64,000 bases of DNA from Burkholderiaceae bacterium (GTDB taxonomy: Bacteria; Pseudomonadota; Gammaproteobacteria; Burkholderiales; Burkholderiaceae_C), in NCBI GenBank assembly GCA_017848435.1, contig JAFEHU010000083.1, positions 51,975 to 115,974 of the forward strand. The letters run 5' to 3'. Under the pieces are notes generated by a model, which had not been told where the DNA came from, did no database searches, and saw only the letters and a program-made list of their open reading frames with translations. Below, one piece after another: positions 52,668 through 62,744 of the stretch. Every line of letters starts with the position of its first letter. Positions within the stretch are counted from its first letter, which is position 1. Position numbers and translations under genes: made by a program.

Positions 52668-54920
52668 ATGCAGGCCCTGATCAGACACTGGCCGCGGATA
52701 CTGGTCACCCTGATTCCGCTGCTGATTGCGGTGCTGCATGTGGTCGGCGTCCAGCGCATCGAGGCGCTGTCCCGGCTGGACGACGTGCTCTACGACGCGC
52801 GGCTGCGCGCCACCAACCCCAAGACGCTGGACCAGCGCATCGTCATCATCGACATCGACGAAAAAAGCCTCGCCGAAGTTGGCCGCTGGCCCTGGGGCCG
52901 CCACCACATGGCCCGGCTGGTGGACGAACTGGTGGTGCGGCAAAACGTGGCCGTGGTCGGTTTTGACGTGGTGTTTGCCGAGCCCGACGACAGCTCCGGC
53001 CTGAAGCGGTTGCGCCAACTGGCCGAAGGGCCGCTGCGCGAACAGCCCGGCTTTGCGGCCCAGCTGGTGGGCCTGCAAGACACGCTGGACTACGACGCGC
53101 TGTTTGCCAAATCGCTGCAAAACCGTCCGGTGGTGTTGGGGTACTACTTCTCCAACGACAGCGGGCAGCTCACCAATGGCCAGCTCCCCGCGCCCACCAT
53201 GACCGCCGAGACCTTTGCCGACCGCCAGGTCGGCGTGACGCGCTGGAGCGGCTTTGGCGCCAACATCGCGCCGCTGGCACAGGCCTCGCCCATGGCCGGC
53301 TTCTTCAACTCCATCACCGAGAGCGACGGCGTGATCCGTGCCGTCCCGCTGATCGCCGAGTTCAACGGCATGTACTACGAGGCGCTGTCGCTGGCCATCT
53401 TCCGCACGTTGCGTGGCATGCCCACAGTCGAGCCCGGCTATGCCGAGGCACCGCCCTACGCGGTCGGCCAGGTGCAGCCGCTCGACAGTGTGGTGCTGCG
53501 CCAGGGCGTCAACCGCATGAAGATCCCGGTGGACGAACGCGTCGCCACGCTGGTGCCGTTCCGCGGCCCGGGCGGGCCACAGGGTGGCTCGTTCCGCTAC
53601 GTGTCGGCGGCCGATGTGCTGGGCGGGCGCCTCATGCCCGGCGCGCTCAAGGGCCAGATTGCGCTGGTGGGCACCACCGCACCCGGCCTGCTGGACGTGC
53701 GCGTCACCCCGGTGGGCGAGATTTTCCCCGGCGTGGAAATCCATGCCAACGTTGTCTCCGGCCTGCTCGACGGGCGGCTCTACCTCAAGCCCGACTACGC
53801 CGCCGGCTACGAACTGCTGGTGCTGCTGCTCGCCGGGCTGACGCTGGCGGTGGCCTTGCCATTGCTCACCGCGTCCCGCGCGGTGCTGCTCAGCGTGGTG
53901 GTCATTGGCGTTCTGGTGGGGCTCAATGTGCTGCTGTTTTTTGTGTTCCGCCAAGTGCTGCCGCTGGCGTCGGCACTGGCCATGGCGCTGACCGCGTTTG
54001 CGCTGAACATGAGCTACGGCTACTTTGTGGAAAGCCGCTCCAAACGCGAGCTGGCCAACCTGTTCGGCACCTACGTGCCGCCCGAGCTGGTGGACGAAAT
54101 GGTCAAGCACTCGGCCCGCTACAGCATGCGCGCCACCAGCAAAGAGCTGACGGTGATGTTCTGCGACATGCGCGGTTTCACCAAAATGTCGGAAACCATG
54201 GAGCCCACGCAGTTGCAGGCGCTGCTCAACAGCGTTTTCAGCCGCCTGACCACGCTGATCCGCAGCAACCGCGGCACCATTGACAAATACATGGGCGACT
54301 GCGTCATGGCTTTCTGGGGTGCCCCGGTGGAAACCGCCGACCACCCCCGGCTGGCGGTCAAGACCGCGATTGAAATGGCGCGTGAGATCGGCCAGATCAA
54401 CGACGAACGCCGCGCCCGCAAGGTGCCCGAGATCAGCGTTGGCATTGGCCTCAACACCGGCAACATGTGCGTCGGCGACATGGGCTCCAACGTGCGCCGC
54501 AGCTACACCGTGATCGGCGACGCGGTCAACCTCGGTGCGCGGCTGGAAGCGCTGTCCAAAACCTACGGGGTGGACCTGGTGGTCAGCGAGCACACCCAGA
54601 AACTGGTGCCCCAGTACGTGTGGCAGGAGCTGGACAGGGTGCGCGTGCGCGGCAAGGCGCAGGCGGTGGCGGTCTACACGCCGTTGGGGGAGATCCGCAA
54701 CCTGGACGAACGGCAGGAGGCCGAGCTGACCATGTGGAACCGCCTGCTGGCCGCCTACCGGGCCCAGGACTGGGACGCCTGCGATGTGGCTTTTTCAACA
54801 TTGCGCCAACTCAGCCCCCAAAAACAGCTGTACCGGCTCTACACTGCGCGGGTAGAGGCACTGCGGCAGCAGCCGTTCGACCCCGCGTGGGACGCGACGA
54901 GCGAGTTTGAAACCCAGTAG
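52668..54920 (+). CDS. CHASE2-domain class III adenylate cyclase
   Basis: A 750-residue membrane cyclase. One N-terminal helix (about 10-30), a large extracytoplasmic CHASE2 sensor (about 35-380), three closely spaced helices (about 385-460) and a cytoplasmic cyclase domain (about 480-660). Metal Asp residues are in VMFCDMRGFTKMSE and DKYMGDCVMAFWG. The adenine-specifying Lys (TIDKYMGD) and Asp (VIGDAVNLGARLE) argue for cAMP rather than cGMP. The C-terminal ~85 residues hold a helical tail. The phosphodiesterase that would degrade cAMP is the next gene. Confidence 0.93.
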   Translation: MQALIRHWPRILVTLIPLLIAVLHVVGVQRIEALSRLDDVLYDARLRATNPKTLDQRIVIIDIDEKSLAEVGRWPWGRHHMARLVDELVVRQNVAVVGFDVVFAEPDDSSGLKRLRQLAEGPLREQPGFAAQLVGLQDTLDYDALFAKSLQNRPVVLGYYFSNDSGQLTNGQLPAPTMTAETFADRQVGVTRWSGFGANIAPLAQASPMAGFFNSITESDGVIRAVPLIAEFNGMYYEALSLAIFRTLRGMPTVEPGYAEAPPYAVGQVQPLDSVVLRQGVNRMKIPVDERVATLVPFRGPGGPQGGSFRYVSAADVLGGRLMPGALKGQIALVGTTAPGLLDVRVTPVGEIFPGVEIHANVVSGLLDGRLYLKPDYAAGYELLVLLLAGLTLAVALPLLTASRAVLLSVVVIGVLVGLNVLLFFVFRQVLPLASALAMALTAFALNMSYGYFVESRSKRELANLFGTYVPPELVDEMVKHSARYSMRATSKELTVMFCDMRGFTKMSETMEPTQLQALLNSVFSRLTTLIRSNRGTIDKYMGDCVMAFWGAPVETADHPRLAVKTAIEMAREIGQINDERRARKVPEISVGIGLNTGNMCVGDMGSNVRRSYTVIGDAVNLGARLEALSKTYGVDLVVSEHTQKLVPQYVWQELDRVRVRGKAQAVAVYTPLGEIRNLDERQEAELTMWNRLLAAYRAQDWDACDVAFSTLRQLSPQKQLYRLYTARVEALRQQPFDPAWDATSEFETQ

Positions 54921-54970
54921 CGCCATCCCGCGTATGCACTACCTTACTTGTCACAGGGCCAGTTGATCCC

Positions 54971-55783
54971 ATGAAGCTTCGAGTGCTCGGCTGCTCCGGC
55001 GCGATTGCCAAAGACTGCCGCACCACCGCGTTTCTGCTCGACCACGACGTGCTGGTGGACGCCGGCACCGGCGTGGGTGACCTCACCCTGGAAGAAATGC
55101 GCCAGGTGGACCACGTGCTGCTAACCCATTCGCACCTCGACCATGTGGCCGCACTGCCGCTGATGGTGGACGCGGTGGCCGCCCAGCGCAGCGAACCGCT
55201 GCACATCCACGCGCTGCCTGGCACCATTGCTGCCCTGCAGGCCCACATCTTCAACGACGCCATCTGGCCCGACTTTTCCCGCATTCCCACACCCGAGGCG
55301 CCTTTCATCCGCTTCCATCCGGTTGCGGTGGGCGATGTGCTGCAGTTCAGCGGCAAGGTGGTGGAGGTGCTGCCGGCGGTGCACACCGTGCCCGCCGTGG
55401 CCTATGCGGCGCGCCGCGCGGACGCCGATCCGGCGCGCTCCGGCAAGTACTGGGTGTTTTCGGGTGACACCGAGCGCAACCCGGCCTTCTGGGTTCGCGT
55501 CAACCAGCTCGATGTGGCCATGCTGGTGATCGAAACCGCCTTCAGCAACCGTGAGCGCGAGCTGGCCGAGCGCAGCCTGCACTTGTCGCCCGAGGTGCTG
55601 GCCCGCGAGCTGGACTGCATCGCACCGGGGCACGACTACCCCGTCTACATCACCCACACCAAGCCCGCCGAAACTGACCTCATCATGGCCGAGATCGAGC
55701 GCTTCAATGCCACGCCCGTTGGCAACCCCCCCGTGGTGCACGACATCCGGTGGCTGCGGGCCGGCCAGGAGTTTGCACTGTGA
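54971..55783 (+). CDS. Class II 3',5'-cyclic-nucleotide phosphodiesterase (metallo-beta-lactamase fold)
   Basis: A 270-residue hydrolase. The THSHLDHVAALPL motif (about residues 52-64) is the signature of class II cyclic-nucleotide phosphodiesterases (PF02112), a branch of the MBL fold. Further metal ligands are in FSGDTERNPAFW and APGHDYPVYITHTKP. It probably destroys the cAMP made by the preceding cyclase. Its stop overlaps the start of the GAF-ATPase gene (GTGA), so all are coupled. Confidence 0.9.
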   Translation: MKLRVLGCSGAIAKDCRTTAFLLDHDVLVDAGTGVGDLTLEEMRQVDHVLLTHSHLDHVAALPLMVDAVAAQRSEPLHIHALPGTIAALQAHIFNDAIWPDFSRIPTPEAPFIRFHPVAVGDVLQFSGKVVEVLPAVHTVPAVAYAARRADADPARSGKYWVFSGDTERNPAFWVRVNQLDVAMLVIETAFSNRERELAERSLHLSPEVLARELDCIAPGHDYPVYITHTKPAETDLIMAEIERFNATPVGNPPVVHDIRWLRAGQEFAL

Positions 55784-58206
55784 GCAGCGTCCCCAAGCCA
55801 TCCACGGCCACAGCCCCTGCGCGGTTGTCTGACGCCGCCTTCTCTGCCGCCCAGAAAAAGCCCAGCGCCCAGCGCGACGCCACCTTTGCCGCGCTGTTTT
55901 ACCGCGAGCTCCAGCACGTCACCGCCCGCATCCACGAGACCGACAACCTCGACCAGTTGATGGTTGACGTGAGCCAGGACATCTGCCGCGTGCTCAATGC
56001 CGACCGCATCACCCTGTACGCGCTGAGCGACGACCAGACGGCCATCGTCTCCAAGGTCAAGAGCGGGCTCAACGCCAGCAAGGAACTGCGCCTGCCCGTC
56101 AGCTCCCAGAGCATTGCCGGTTTTGTGGCCATGGCCCGCCAGGCGGTGAACATCGCCGACGTGTACGACGAACGTCGCCTCAAGGCCATCCACCCCAACC
56201 TGAGCTTTTTGCAGGAAGTCGACCGCCGCACCGGTTACCGCACCCAGCAAATGATGGTCTACCCCGTCATGAGCGGCACCACGCTGCAGGGGGTGTTGCA
56301 GGTCATCAACAACAAAAATGGCGAGCCCTTTGGCCCCCTGGAGATGGAGGGCGCGTCCGAGCTGTGCAAGACACTGGCCACCGCCATCCGGCAACGTGCC
56401 GAGCGTGCAACCGAAGGCGTGCGCCGCAAGGTCGGCAAGTACGACGGCCTGATCACCGACGGCTTGCTGTTGCCTGCCGAGCTGGACCGCTGCGTGGTTG
56501 CTGCCCGAGAGCAGGGCGTGTCGGTGGAGCAGGCCTTGTTGACCCAGTTCTCCATCAAGCCGGCGCACATTGGCGCCGCGCTGTCACGTTTTTTTGGTGT
56601 GCCCTACGAGCCCTACACCCCCGGTCGGGTCTACATCCGCGAGATCCACAGCGCCCTGAAGCGCGAGTTTGTCGAGCGCCAGGGCTGGATGCCGCTGGAA
56701 GAAGGCCTCAATGGCCTGTTGGTGATGTGTGTGGACCCCGAAGCGGTACGCAACTCGCGCATGCTGACACAGGTGTACCCGCGCATCGACCGCTTTGACT
56801 GGTGCGTCACCACCCAGGCCGAGTTTGAACAGACGCTGGACCAGATATTCGCCCCGGGCGGGCCGGAAAGCTCCATCGACAAGCTGCTGTCCGACATGGT
56901 GCCGCTGGACGAAGACAGCCAGTTCGACGACAACGTTGTCTCCGCCGCCGCCGACAACGAGCTGGTGAAGTTCGTCAACAAGGTGATTGTGGACGCGCAC
57001 CGCGCAGGGGCTTCAGACATCCACGTCGAGCCACTGCCCGGCAAGGCCAAGACCGGCATCCGCTTCCGCATCGACGGCACGCTGGTGCCCTACATCGAGG
57101 TGCCTGCCCAGTACCGCCAGGCCATGGCCACCCGGCTCAAGATCATGTGCGACCTCGACATTTCCGAGCGCCGCAAACCGCAAGACGGCAAGATCAAGTT
57201 CAAGAAATACGGCCCGCTGGACATCGAACTGCGTGTGGCCACCATCCCGTCCACCGGCGGGGTGGAGGACGTGGTCATGCGCATCCTGAACGCCGGCGAG
57301 CCCATTCCGCTCGACAAATTGGGCCTTACCCCGCACAACAAGGCGCGCCTGCTGGAAACCGTGCACAAGCCCTACGGCCTGTTCTATGTGTGCGGCCCCA
57401 CCGGCTCCGGCAAGACCACCACGGTGCACTCTGTCCTGCACCACCTGAACCGGCCAGACACCAAGATCTGGACGGTGGAAGACCCGGTTGAAATCACCCA
57501 GCGCGGGCTGCGCCAGGTGCAGGTCAATCGCAAGGCCGGCATCGACTTTGCGCTGGTGATGCGCGCCTTTTTGCGGGCCGACCCCGACATCATTCTCGTC
57601 GGCGAATCGCGCGACAAGGAAACCGTGGCCATGGGCGTGGAAGCTTCCCTCACCGGCCACCTGGTGTTCTCCACCCTGCACACCAACTCCGCGCCTGAGA
57701 GCATCGTGCGCCTGCTGGACATGGGCATGGACCCGTTCAACTTTGCCGACGCGCTGCTCGGCATTCTGGCGCAGCGGCTGGCCAAAAAACTGTGTGACTG
57801 CAAACAAGCCTACGAGCCCGACGCCGACGAAATGCGCCTGTTTGTGGCCGAATACGCCGAAGAACTCCGCCCCACCGCCGCCTGGCAGGCAGACGCCCAG
57901 GGCGAGGCCGACAAGCTCGCCAGTGGCTGGCGCAAAAGCCATGGCGAAGGCGGCAAGCTCCGCTTTTACCGCGCCGTGGGCTGTGAGAAATGTGGCAATA
58001 CCGGCTACAAAGGCCGCATAGGCCTGCACGAACTGCTGGTGGCCGACGACACCATCAAGCGCCTGGTGCAAGAACGCGCCCGCGTCACCACCATTTTTGC
58101 CGCCGCTGTGGAACGCGGCATGCGTACCCTGAAGATGGATGGCATGGAGAAAACCATGCTCGGCCTGACGGATCTGAAGCAGGTGCGGGCGGTCTGTATC
58201 AAATAA
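55780..58206 (+). CDS. GAF-domain GspE/PulE/PilB-type secretion ATPase
   Basis: An 808-residue ATPase. An N-terminal GAF sensor domain (about 45-205, DNLDQLMVDVSQDICRVL and YPVMSGTTLQGVLQVI) is followed by a GspE N-terminal-like domain (about 215-370) and the T2SS/T4P motor. The motor has Walker A GPTGSGKTTT (about 539-548), the Asp box VEDPVEI, a Walker B/His region VGESRDKETVAMG and TGHLVFSTLHTN. Cysteine pairs LCDCK and CEKCGNTGYKGR form the zinc knuckle of this family. Standard PilB lacks a GAF domain. The GAF domain and the coupling to cAMP genes suggest cyclic-nucleotide or redox control. Pilin genes follow 150 bases later. Confidence 0.9.
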   Translation: MSSVPKPSTATAPARLSDAAFSAAQKKPSAQRDATFAALFYRELQHVTARIHETDNLDQLMVDVSQDICRVLNADRITLYALSDDQTAIVSKVKSGLNASKELRLPVSSQSIAGFVAMARQAVNIADVYDERRLKAIHPNLSFLQEVDRRTGYRTQQMMVYPVMSGTTLQGVLQVINNKNGEPFGPLEMEGASELCKTLATAIRQRAERATEGVRRKVGKYDGLITDGLLLPAELDRCVVAAREQGVSVEQALLTQFSIKPAHIGAALSRFFGVPYEPYTPGRVYIREIHSALKREFVERQGWMPLEEGLNGLLVMCVDPEAVRNSRMLTQVYPRIDRFDWCVTTQAEFEQTLDQIFAPGGPESSIDKLLSDMVPLDEDSQFDDNVVSAAADNELVKFVNKVIVDAHRAGASDIHVEPLPGKAKTGIRFRIDGTLVPYIEVPAQYRQAMATRLKIMCDLDISERRKPQDGKIKFKKYGPLDIELRVATIPSTGGVEDVVMRILNAGEPIPLDKLGLTPHNKARLLETVHKPYGLFYVCGPTGSGKTTTVHSVLHHLNRPDTKIWTVEDPVEITQRGLRQVQVNRKAGIDFALVMRAFLRADPDIILVGESRDKETVAMGVEASLTGHLVFSTLHTNSAPESIVRLLDMGMDPFNFADALLGILAQRLAKKLCDCKQAYEPDADEMRLFVAEYAEELRPTAAWQADAQGEADKLASGWRKSHGEGGKLRFYRAVGCEKCGNTGYKGRIGLHELLVADDTIKRLVQERARVTTIFAAAVERGMRTLKMDGMEKTMLGLTDLKQVRAVCIK

Positions 58207-58358
58207 GCAACAGCCTGGCAGATGCCGCCGAACTTACAGCCGCCTGAACGGGTGTGGGCCTGAACCCTCGGTTAGCGCTGGTTTAGGCCTGCACATCGCT
58301 GCATGGCGTGCTGCGCGTTGCGGCACGATCATGACCCTACAGTCTATGGGTTATTTTC

Positions 58359-58841
58359 ATGCGCTCTGCCAGCCAAAAAGGCTTCACACTGATCGAGCTG
58401 ATGATCGTCGTGGCGATCATCGGTATTCTTGCTGCCGTGGCCTTGCCCGCCTACCAGGGCTACACCCAGCGTGCCCGCATGGCGGAGGTGGTGCTGGCCA
58501 TGTCGGTTTGCCGCAATCACGTTTCAGAAGGCTATGAGGCGACCAGCGGCAGCCTGCCCGGCGCCAACAATTGGGGCTGTGAAATCAGCGCTGGCTCTGG
58601 CACAAGCTTCGTGCAGCGGATTGAGACCGACGCCAACGGCGTGGTTGCCGCGACCGTCACTGGTTTTGGCACGCCAGCGCTTGACGGCAAGGTGCTCACC
58701 ATGGTGCCTTATGCCGATGCGGGCATGACTCAGCCAATGGGGCCGGGCGATTTGGGCAAACACGTGGCCGCGTGGCGATGCAAGCCCGCGGACCAAAACG
58801 GGGTGCCCATGAATTCGGTGCCCGCAACGTGCCGTGGTTAA
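58359..58841 (+). CDS. Type IV pilin (pilin 1)
   Basis: A 160-residue prepilin with a short leader ending in Lys-Gly before [19 protein letters not shown] (PilD cleavage after Gly8, Glu5 of the mature protein). The Cys pair at the C-terminus (WRCKPAD ... ATCRG) forms the usual disulfide loop. It is about half-identical by eye to the second pilin in the N-terminal helix and shares the LPAANNWGCE-like segment. I found no acceptable sigma-54 promoter ahead of it (spacing is wrong), so it may be expressed from the upstream genes or differently from pilin 2. Confidence 0.9.
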   Translation: MRSASQKGFTLIELMIVVAIIGILAAVALPAYQGYTQRARMAEVVLAMSVCRNHVSEGYEATSGSLPGANNWGCEISAGSGTSFVQRIETDANGVVAATVTGFGTPALDGKVLTMVPYADAGMTQPMGPGDLGKHVAAWRCKPADQNGVPMNSVPATCRG

Positions 58842-58935
58842 CAGGCGCCATGGGCCGCCTCAGTGACAGAATTTGTCGCACACGCGATAAGTGGCAAAAA
58901 ATGTCTCATCCAGGAGGGCGCTTATTGGTTCATGA

Positions 58936-59517
<582 letters not shown>

Positions 59518-59533
59518 TTTTTCTGCATGAATC

Positions 59534-59562
59534 AAAAAAACGCCCTTCGGGGCGTTTTTTTT
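59534..59562 (+). terminator. Strong intrinsic terminator after pilin 2
   Basis: CGCCC-TTCG-GGGCG stem with UUCG-type loop extended by A/T pairs (AAAAAA before, TTTTTTTT after). It starts 16 bases past the pilin stop. It overlaps the 5' end of the longest frame for the following gene and so argues for a later start there. Confidence 0.92.
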
Positions 59563-59613
59563 GGTCCAACTTCAGTAAAGCTGTGTGTATCGATGATGGT
59601 GGAAATGCAAGAT

Positions 59614-61605
59614 ATGAAAAATAAAAATATGGCCGCTGCAGCTGTGTTTTTGATGGTCTCGTTGCTTTGGAATTATTTGGCTGGCAAGGATTTGCACTGG
59701 GATTTCATTAATTACCATTTTTATGGTGCAGCTTCCATGATAGATGGCAGACTGGTACAAGATTATTTTGCCGCGAGTATCCAGTCGTACCTGAATCCGT
59801 TGCCTTACATCCCCCAGTTTCTAATGATCCGCTGGGGTTGGCACAGCGCAGTCGTAGGCGGTGTACTCACCGTAATTCATACCCTCAATTTGTTTTTCAT
59901 CTGGAAGATCACCCATTTGTTGATGCCCGACTTTGCCGATAAGAGTCGACTCACAGGCATCTTGTTTCTTTCAACGGCGCTTGCCTTTATTTCGCCTGTT
60001 CATTTGACACAAGTAGGGGGCTCGTTCGCAGACATCTTGACGTGTATACCGATGCTCGGTGGGCTGTATTTGATGTTGAAAGATTGGCCGAAGCTGGAAC
60101 CCAAGCGCTTGTTATGGGTGGGTTTTCTTTTTGGCGTGGCGGCAGGTGCGAAGCTGACCAATGGTCTTTTTGTAGCGGTTGCGTTGCTGTTGATTGGTGT
60201 GTCGATATGGCGCGCGCGAGGTACTCAGCAAATGCTAACGGGATGTCTGATATTCTCATTCGCTGCAGGGCTGGGCATTTTGATTACGCACGGCTACTGG
60301 AGTTATCTGCTTTGGGAGCAATTCGGCAACCCGTTCTTCCCACTGTTTAACAAACTCTTTGCATCGCCAGACTTTCTGCTCAGCAGTTTCCAAGATCGCA
60401 GATTTCTCGGCGAGGGGTGGCCCGGTCTTTTTGCATTGCCTTTTGAGATGACCAAGCTGGAACCATGGATATATACAGAGAACATCTCTGTTGATATTCG
60501 AGTTGCTGCGTTGGTGTTGCTGGTGAGCCTGCTCGCGTTATTGATGGCATCACATCGAATTGTCAAATGGCCAGCAACCAAAATGCCAAACCTATTGACA
60601 TCAAGAGCGCTCGGTGTGCTTCTCGTGTTTTGGGTCGTTTCCTACCTGCTTTGGGGTAACGTTTTTAGAATCGGACGCTACGCGTACCTGTTGTGGTTCT
60701 TGGTGGCGCCGTTGTTAGCGGGCCTGTTAATGCATGGTTTCAATGTTCGCGTAACAAGGGTGGCGTTAGCTGTAATACTTATTCTCCAAGTGTTTGTGCT
60801 GTATACGTCAGGCTCACCACGATGGACTCCGACCAAGTGGAGCGCGCAGTGGGTACCTGTTTCTGTGCCCGACGAGTTGAAGCAGCATCCTTATACGCTG
60901 CTCACCCTGGGTACGCAGAGCTACAGCGCCTTCATACCCTTCGTACACCCTTCCTCGTCGGTGATCAATTTGGTTGGGCAATATAACCAACCGGCTGGGC
61001 CAAAGATGACGGTCAAGCTACGGGACCATTTGTCAAAGCCGATTGAATCGATCCGCATCGTTTTCCGCGATCCAGCGAGCAGTCCTGTGTTTACACAGCC
61101 TGCAGACCGAACTAGAAATGATGTGAATGCTGTGGTGTCGCTTTACGGACTAAGACTGGCGAACGAACTATGTCAGCCGATCGTTTTTGAATACGAGTCT
61201 ATTGAAGGAACCCTACTTGAGGAGTCGTCAGACAAAAAGAAAGCATTTCGAGATGGGGACAGGTTGATGGCTTGCCCCGCAACAAGGTTGAGCTCAACGG
61301 AGCAAGACCAGATCAATGAAAAACTGCTGGTCATCGACAAAATGTTCGACGATGTGGAGAAAATGTGTGGTGACAAGCTCAGCCCGCACGGTGGACAGAC
61401 ATTGCGAGGACTCAACGGCTGGTTGCGAAACTATTTCAACACTTTGAATAACGTTGCAACCGACGGAGAGTCAATTTACATACGGCCATTCCGAAGTATG
61501 GTGGACTTCGATTTAGGATTGGCTTCGTCCTGGAAAGAGCCGCTTGCAAATGGGCGGGTGCTGACTTGCCCTGCATTGCCTAAGACGATGCGTATCGACG
61601 GCTGA
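59614..61605 (+). CDS. GT-C fold membrane glycosyltransferase, possibly pilin-modifying (TfpW-like)
   Basis: A 663-residue protein with roughly 11-12 hydrophobic helices in the first 400 residues and a long hydrophilic C-terminal domain. The first extracytoplasmic loop KDLHWDFINYHFYGA has an Asp in the place GT-C enzymes use for catalysis. LTQVGGSFADI and AAGAKLTNG follow later membrane segments. It resembles GT-C enzymes encoded next to pilin genes, such as TfpW, but I cannot claim the donor. Codon use is visibly AT-richer than upstream genes. ATG 59614 has GGAAATGCAAGAT before it. Longer starts back to 59527 overlap the pilin terminator. Confidence 0.7.
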   Translation: MKNKNMAAAAVFLMVSLLWNYLAGKDLHWDFINYHFYGAASMIDGRLVQDYFAASIQSYLNPLPYIPQFLMIRWGWHSAVVGGVLTVIHTLNLFFIWKITHLLMPDFADKSRLTGILFLSTALAFISPVHLTQVGGSFADILTCIPMLGGLYLMLKDWPKLEPKRLLWVGFLFGVAAGAKLTNGLFVAVALLLIGVSIWRARGTQQMLTGCLIFSFAAGLGILITHGYWSYLLWEQFGNPFFPLFNKLFASPDFLLSSFQDRRFLGEGWPGLFALPFEMTKLEPWIYTENISVDIRVAALVLLVSLLALLMASHRIVKWPATKMPNLLTSRALGVLLVFWVVSYLLWGNVFRIGRYAYLLWFLVAPLLAGLLMHGFNVRVTRVALAVILILQVFVLYTSGSPRWTPTKWSAQWVPVSVPDELKQHPYTLLTLGTQSYSAFIPFVHPSSSVINLVGQYNQPAGPKMTVKLRDHLSKPIESIRIVFRDPASSPVFTQPADRTRNDVNAVVSLYGLRLANELCQPIVFEYESIEGTLLEESSDKKKAFRDGDRLMACPATRLSSTEQDQINEKLLVIDKMFDDVEKMCGDKLSPHGGQTLRGLNGWLRNYFNTLNNVATDGESIYIRPFRSMVDFDLGLASSWKEPLANGRVLTCPALPKTMRIDG

Positions 61606-61633
61606 TACATGCCATCGTGATGGCGGCGTTAAG

Positions 61634-62335
61634 TTATTTGTGTGCGATCAGTACAAGGTTCTTGCCAAACCATGTGCTGGTAGCTCGATCAATCACACGG
61701 CTCATTGGGAAAACAAAGCGGTCATAAATGGCCACAGATTGTGGGGATACAACACCAGTCTGGTTTGGGAGTCGTTTGTATAACGCGCTTGCGAGGTAGC
61801 CTAAGCTGTCAACGTAAGTACATCTGTCGACTTTAAATCCAGCCTGGGTCACGATTCTCGTCAGGCCAGGTTTGCGATAGCGGCGGTGGTGTCCCACCAA
61901 GCGGTCCATTTCCGAAAACAAACTTGGGAATGCGGGTACGTAAATCAGCAGCTTTCCGCCGGATTTCAATTTTTTGGCAAGCATGTTCAACGCTTCTTGA
62001 TCATCTTCAATGTGTTCAAGCACATTGAGTGAGTAGGCAAAGTCGATCGATTGGTCGGCAATCGTGCTGATGTCGGTGCAGGCATTGACCCCTTTCTGAA
62101 CCAACTCTTTTACCAGCAAGGCATCCGGCTCCAAGGCGATGACTTGGCGACCTTTTTGCGTGAACGGTACCGCGAACTGGCCTGTACCAGCACCAAAGTC
62201 CAGCCAGCAAGCATGGCTGGCTCCCGCTTTTTCCACCATGCCTTCAAGAAATGCGTTGTAGCGATGGGCGTGGCGCATCGCTTCCAAATTGTCCCTGCCG
62301 GTGTAGGCGAAAGCAGCGGAATCAGTATTCCCCAT
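61634..62335 (-). CDS. SAM-dependent class I methyltransferase
   Basis: A 233-residue protein. SAM motif I is WLDFGAGTGQFAVPF, acidic motif ALEPDALL, and post-motif FAYSLNVLEHIEDDQEALN. HHRRYRKPGLTRIV and the hydrophobic C-terminus follow the Methyltransf_11/12 families. No membrane segment. ATG 62335 is inside the end of the GtrA gene (14-base overlap). It is the last gene of a minus-strand GtrB-GtrA-methyltransferase set. Confidence 0.85.
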   Translation of the reverse strand: MGNTDSAAFAYTGRDNLEAMRHAHRYNAFLEGMVEKAGASHACWLDFGAGTGQFAVPFTQKGRQVIALEPDALLVKELVQKGVNACTDISTIADQSIDFAYSLNVLEHIEDDQEALNMLAKKLKSGGKLLIYVPAFPSLFSEMDRLVGHHRRYRKPGLTRIVTQAGFKVDRCTYVDSLGYLASALYKRLPNQTGVVSPQSVAIYDRFVFPMSRVIDRATSTWFGKNLVLIAHK

Positions 62336-62744
62336 GGTGGGTTCTCCAGCGGAACAGAATTGAAGACAGCAGGTAATTGAAGACAAAACCACCCAAGGCG
62401 CCGACAGCAAGAGGTGCCACGGGCCAATCTCCAAGATGGGGGTTTTGCCATACCAGTCCGGAAAATATCGCCAGATTCACCAAAGCACCACCCATCTGTA
62501 TGACGCCGTAGCCTGCTGCGGTCGTGCTTTCAATGCGTTTGCTGGCAGGGGCGACGCGAAAGGTAAGTCGCCGGTTAAGTGCATAGGTGCAAATGACCGC
62601 TGCGGCAAATGACAGGGCTCGTGCAGCATAGAGATTCCAGTTGAGCAGTGCCAGTGCCGATAACACGCCCGCGTCTATTGCAAAACCTGTCGCACCTACC
62701 AGCGCAAAGCGGCAGACTTTAGTGCGCGTTGCCAGCCTGAACAT
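62322..62744 (-). CDS. GtrA-family membrane protein (flippase-like)
   Basis: A 140-residue protein with four helices of the GtrA/DPMS family: FALVGATGFAIDAGVLSAL at the start, CTYALNRRLTFRV (conserved NR.WTF-like) and FVFNYLLSSILFRWR at the end. GtrA proteins help pass polyprenol-linked sugars across the inner membrane and are normally paired with GtrB, here the upstream gene, overlapping by 26 bases. Confidence 0.88.
   Translation of the reverse strand: MFRLATRTKVCRFALVGATGFAIDAGVLSALALLNWNLYAARALSFAAAVICTYALNRRLTFRVAPASKRIESTTAAGYGVIQMGGALVNLAIFSGLVWQNPHLGDWPVAPLAVGALGGFVFNYLLSSILFRWRTHHGEY

Noticed and set aside
58304..58321. Sigma-54-like site before pilin 1 (TGGCGTG ... TTGC)
   Set aside because: The GG-to-GC spacing is three bases too long, which RpoN does not tolerate.
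59527..59613. Upstream start for the GT-C glycosyltransferase
   Set aside because: The first 12 codons lie in the pilin 2 terminator. ATG 59614 has a ribosome site and precedes the first membrane helix.
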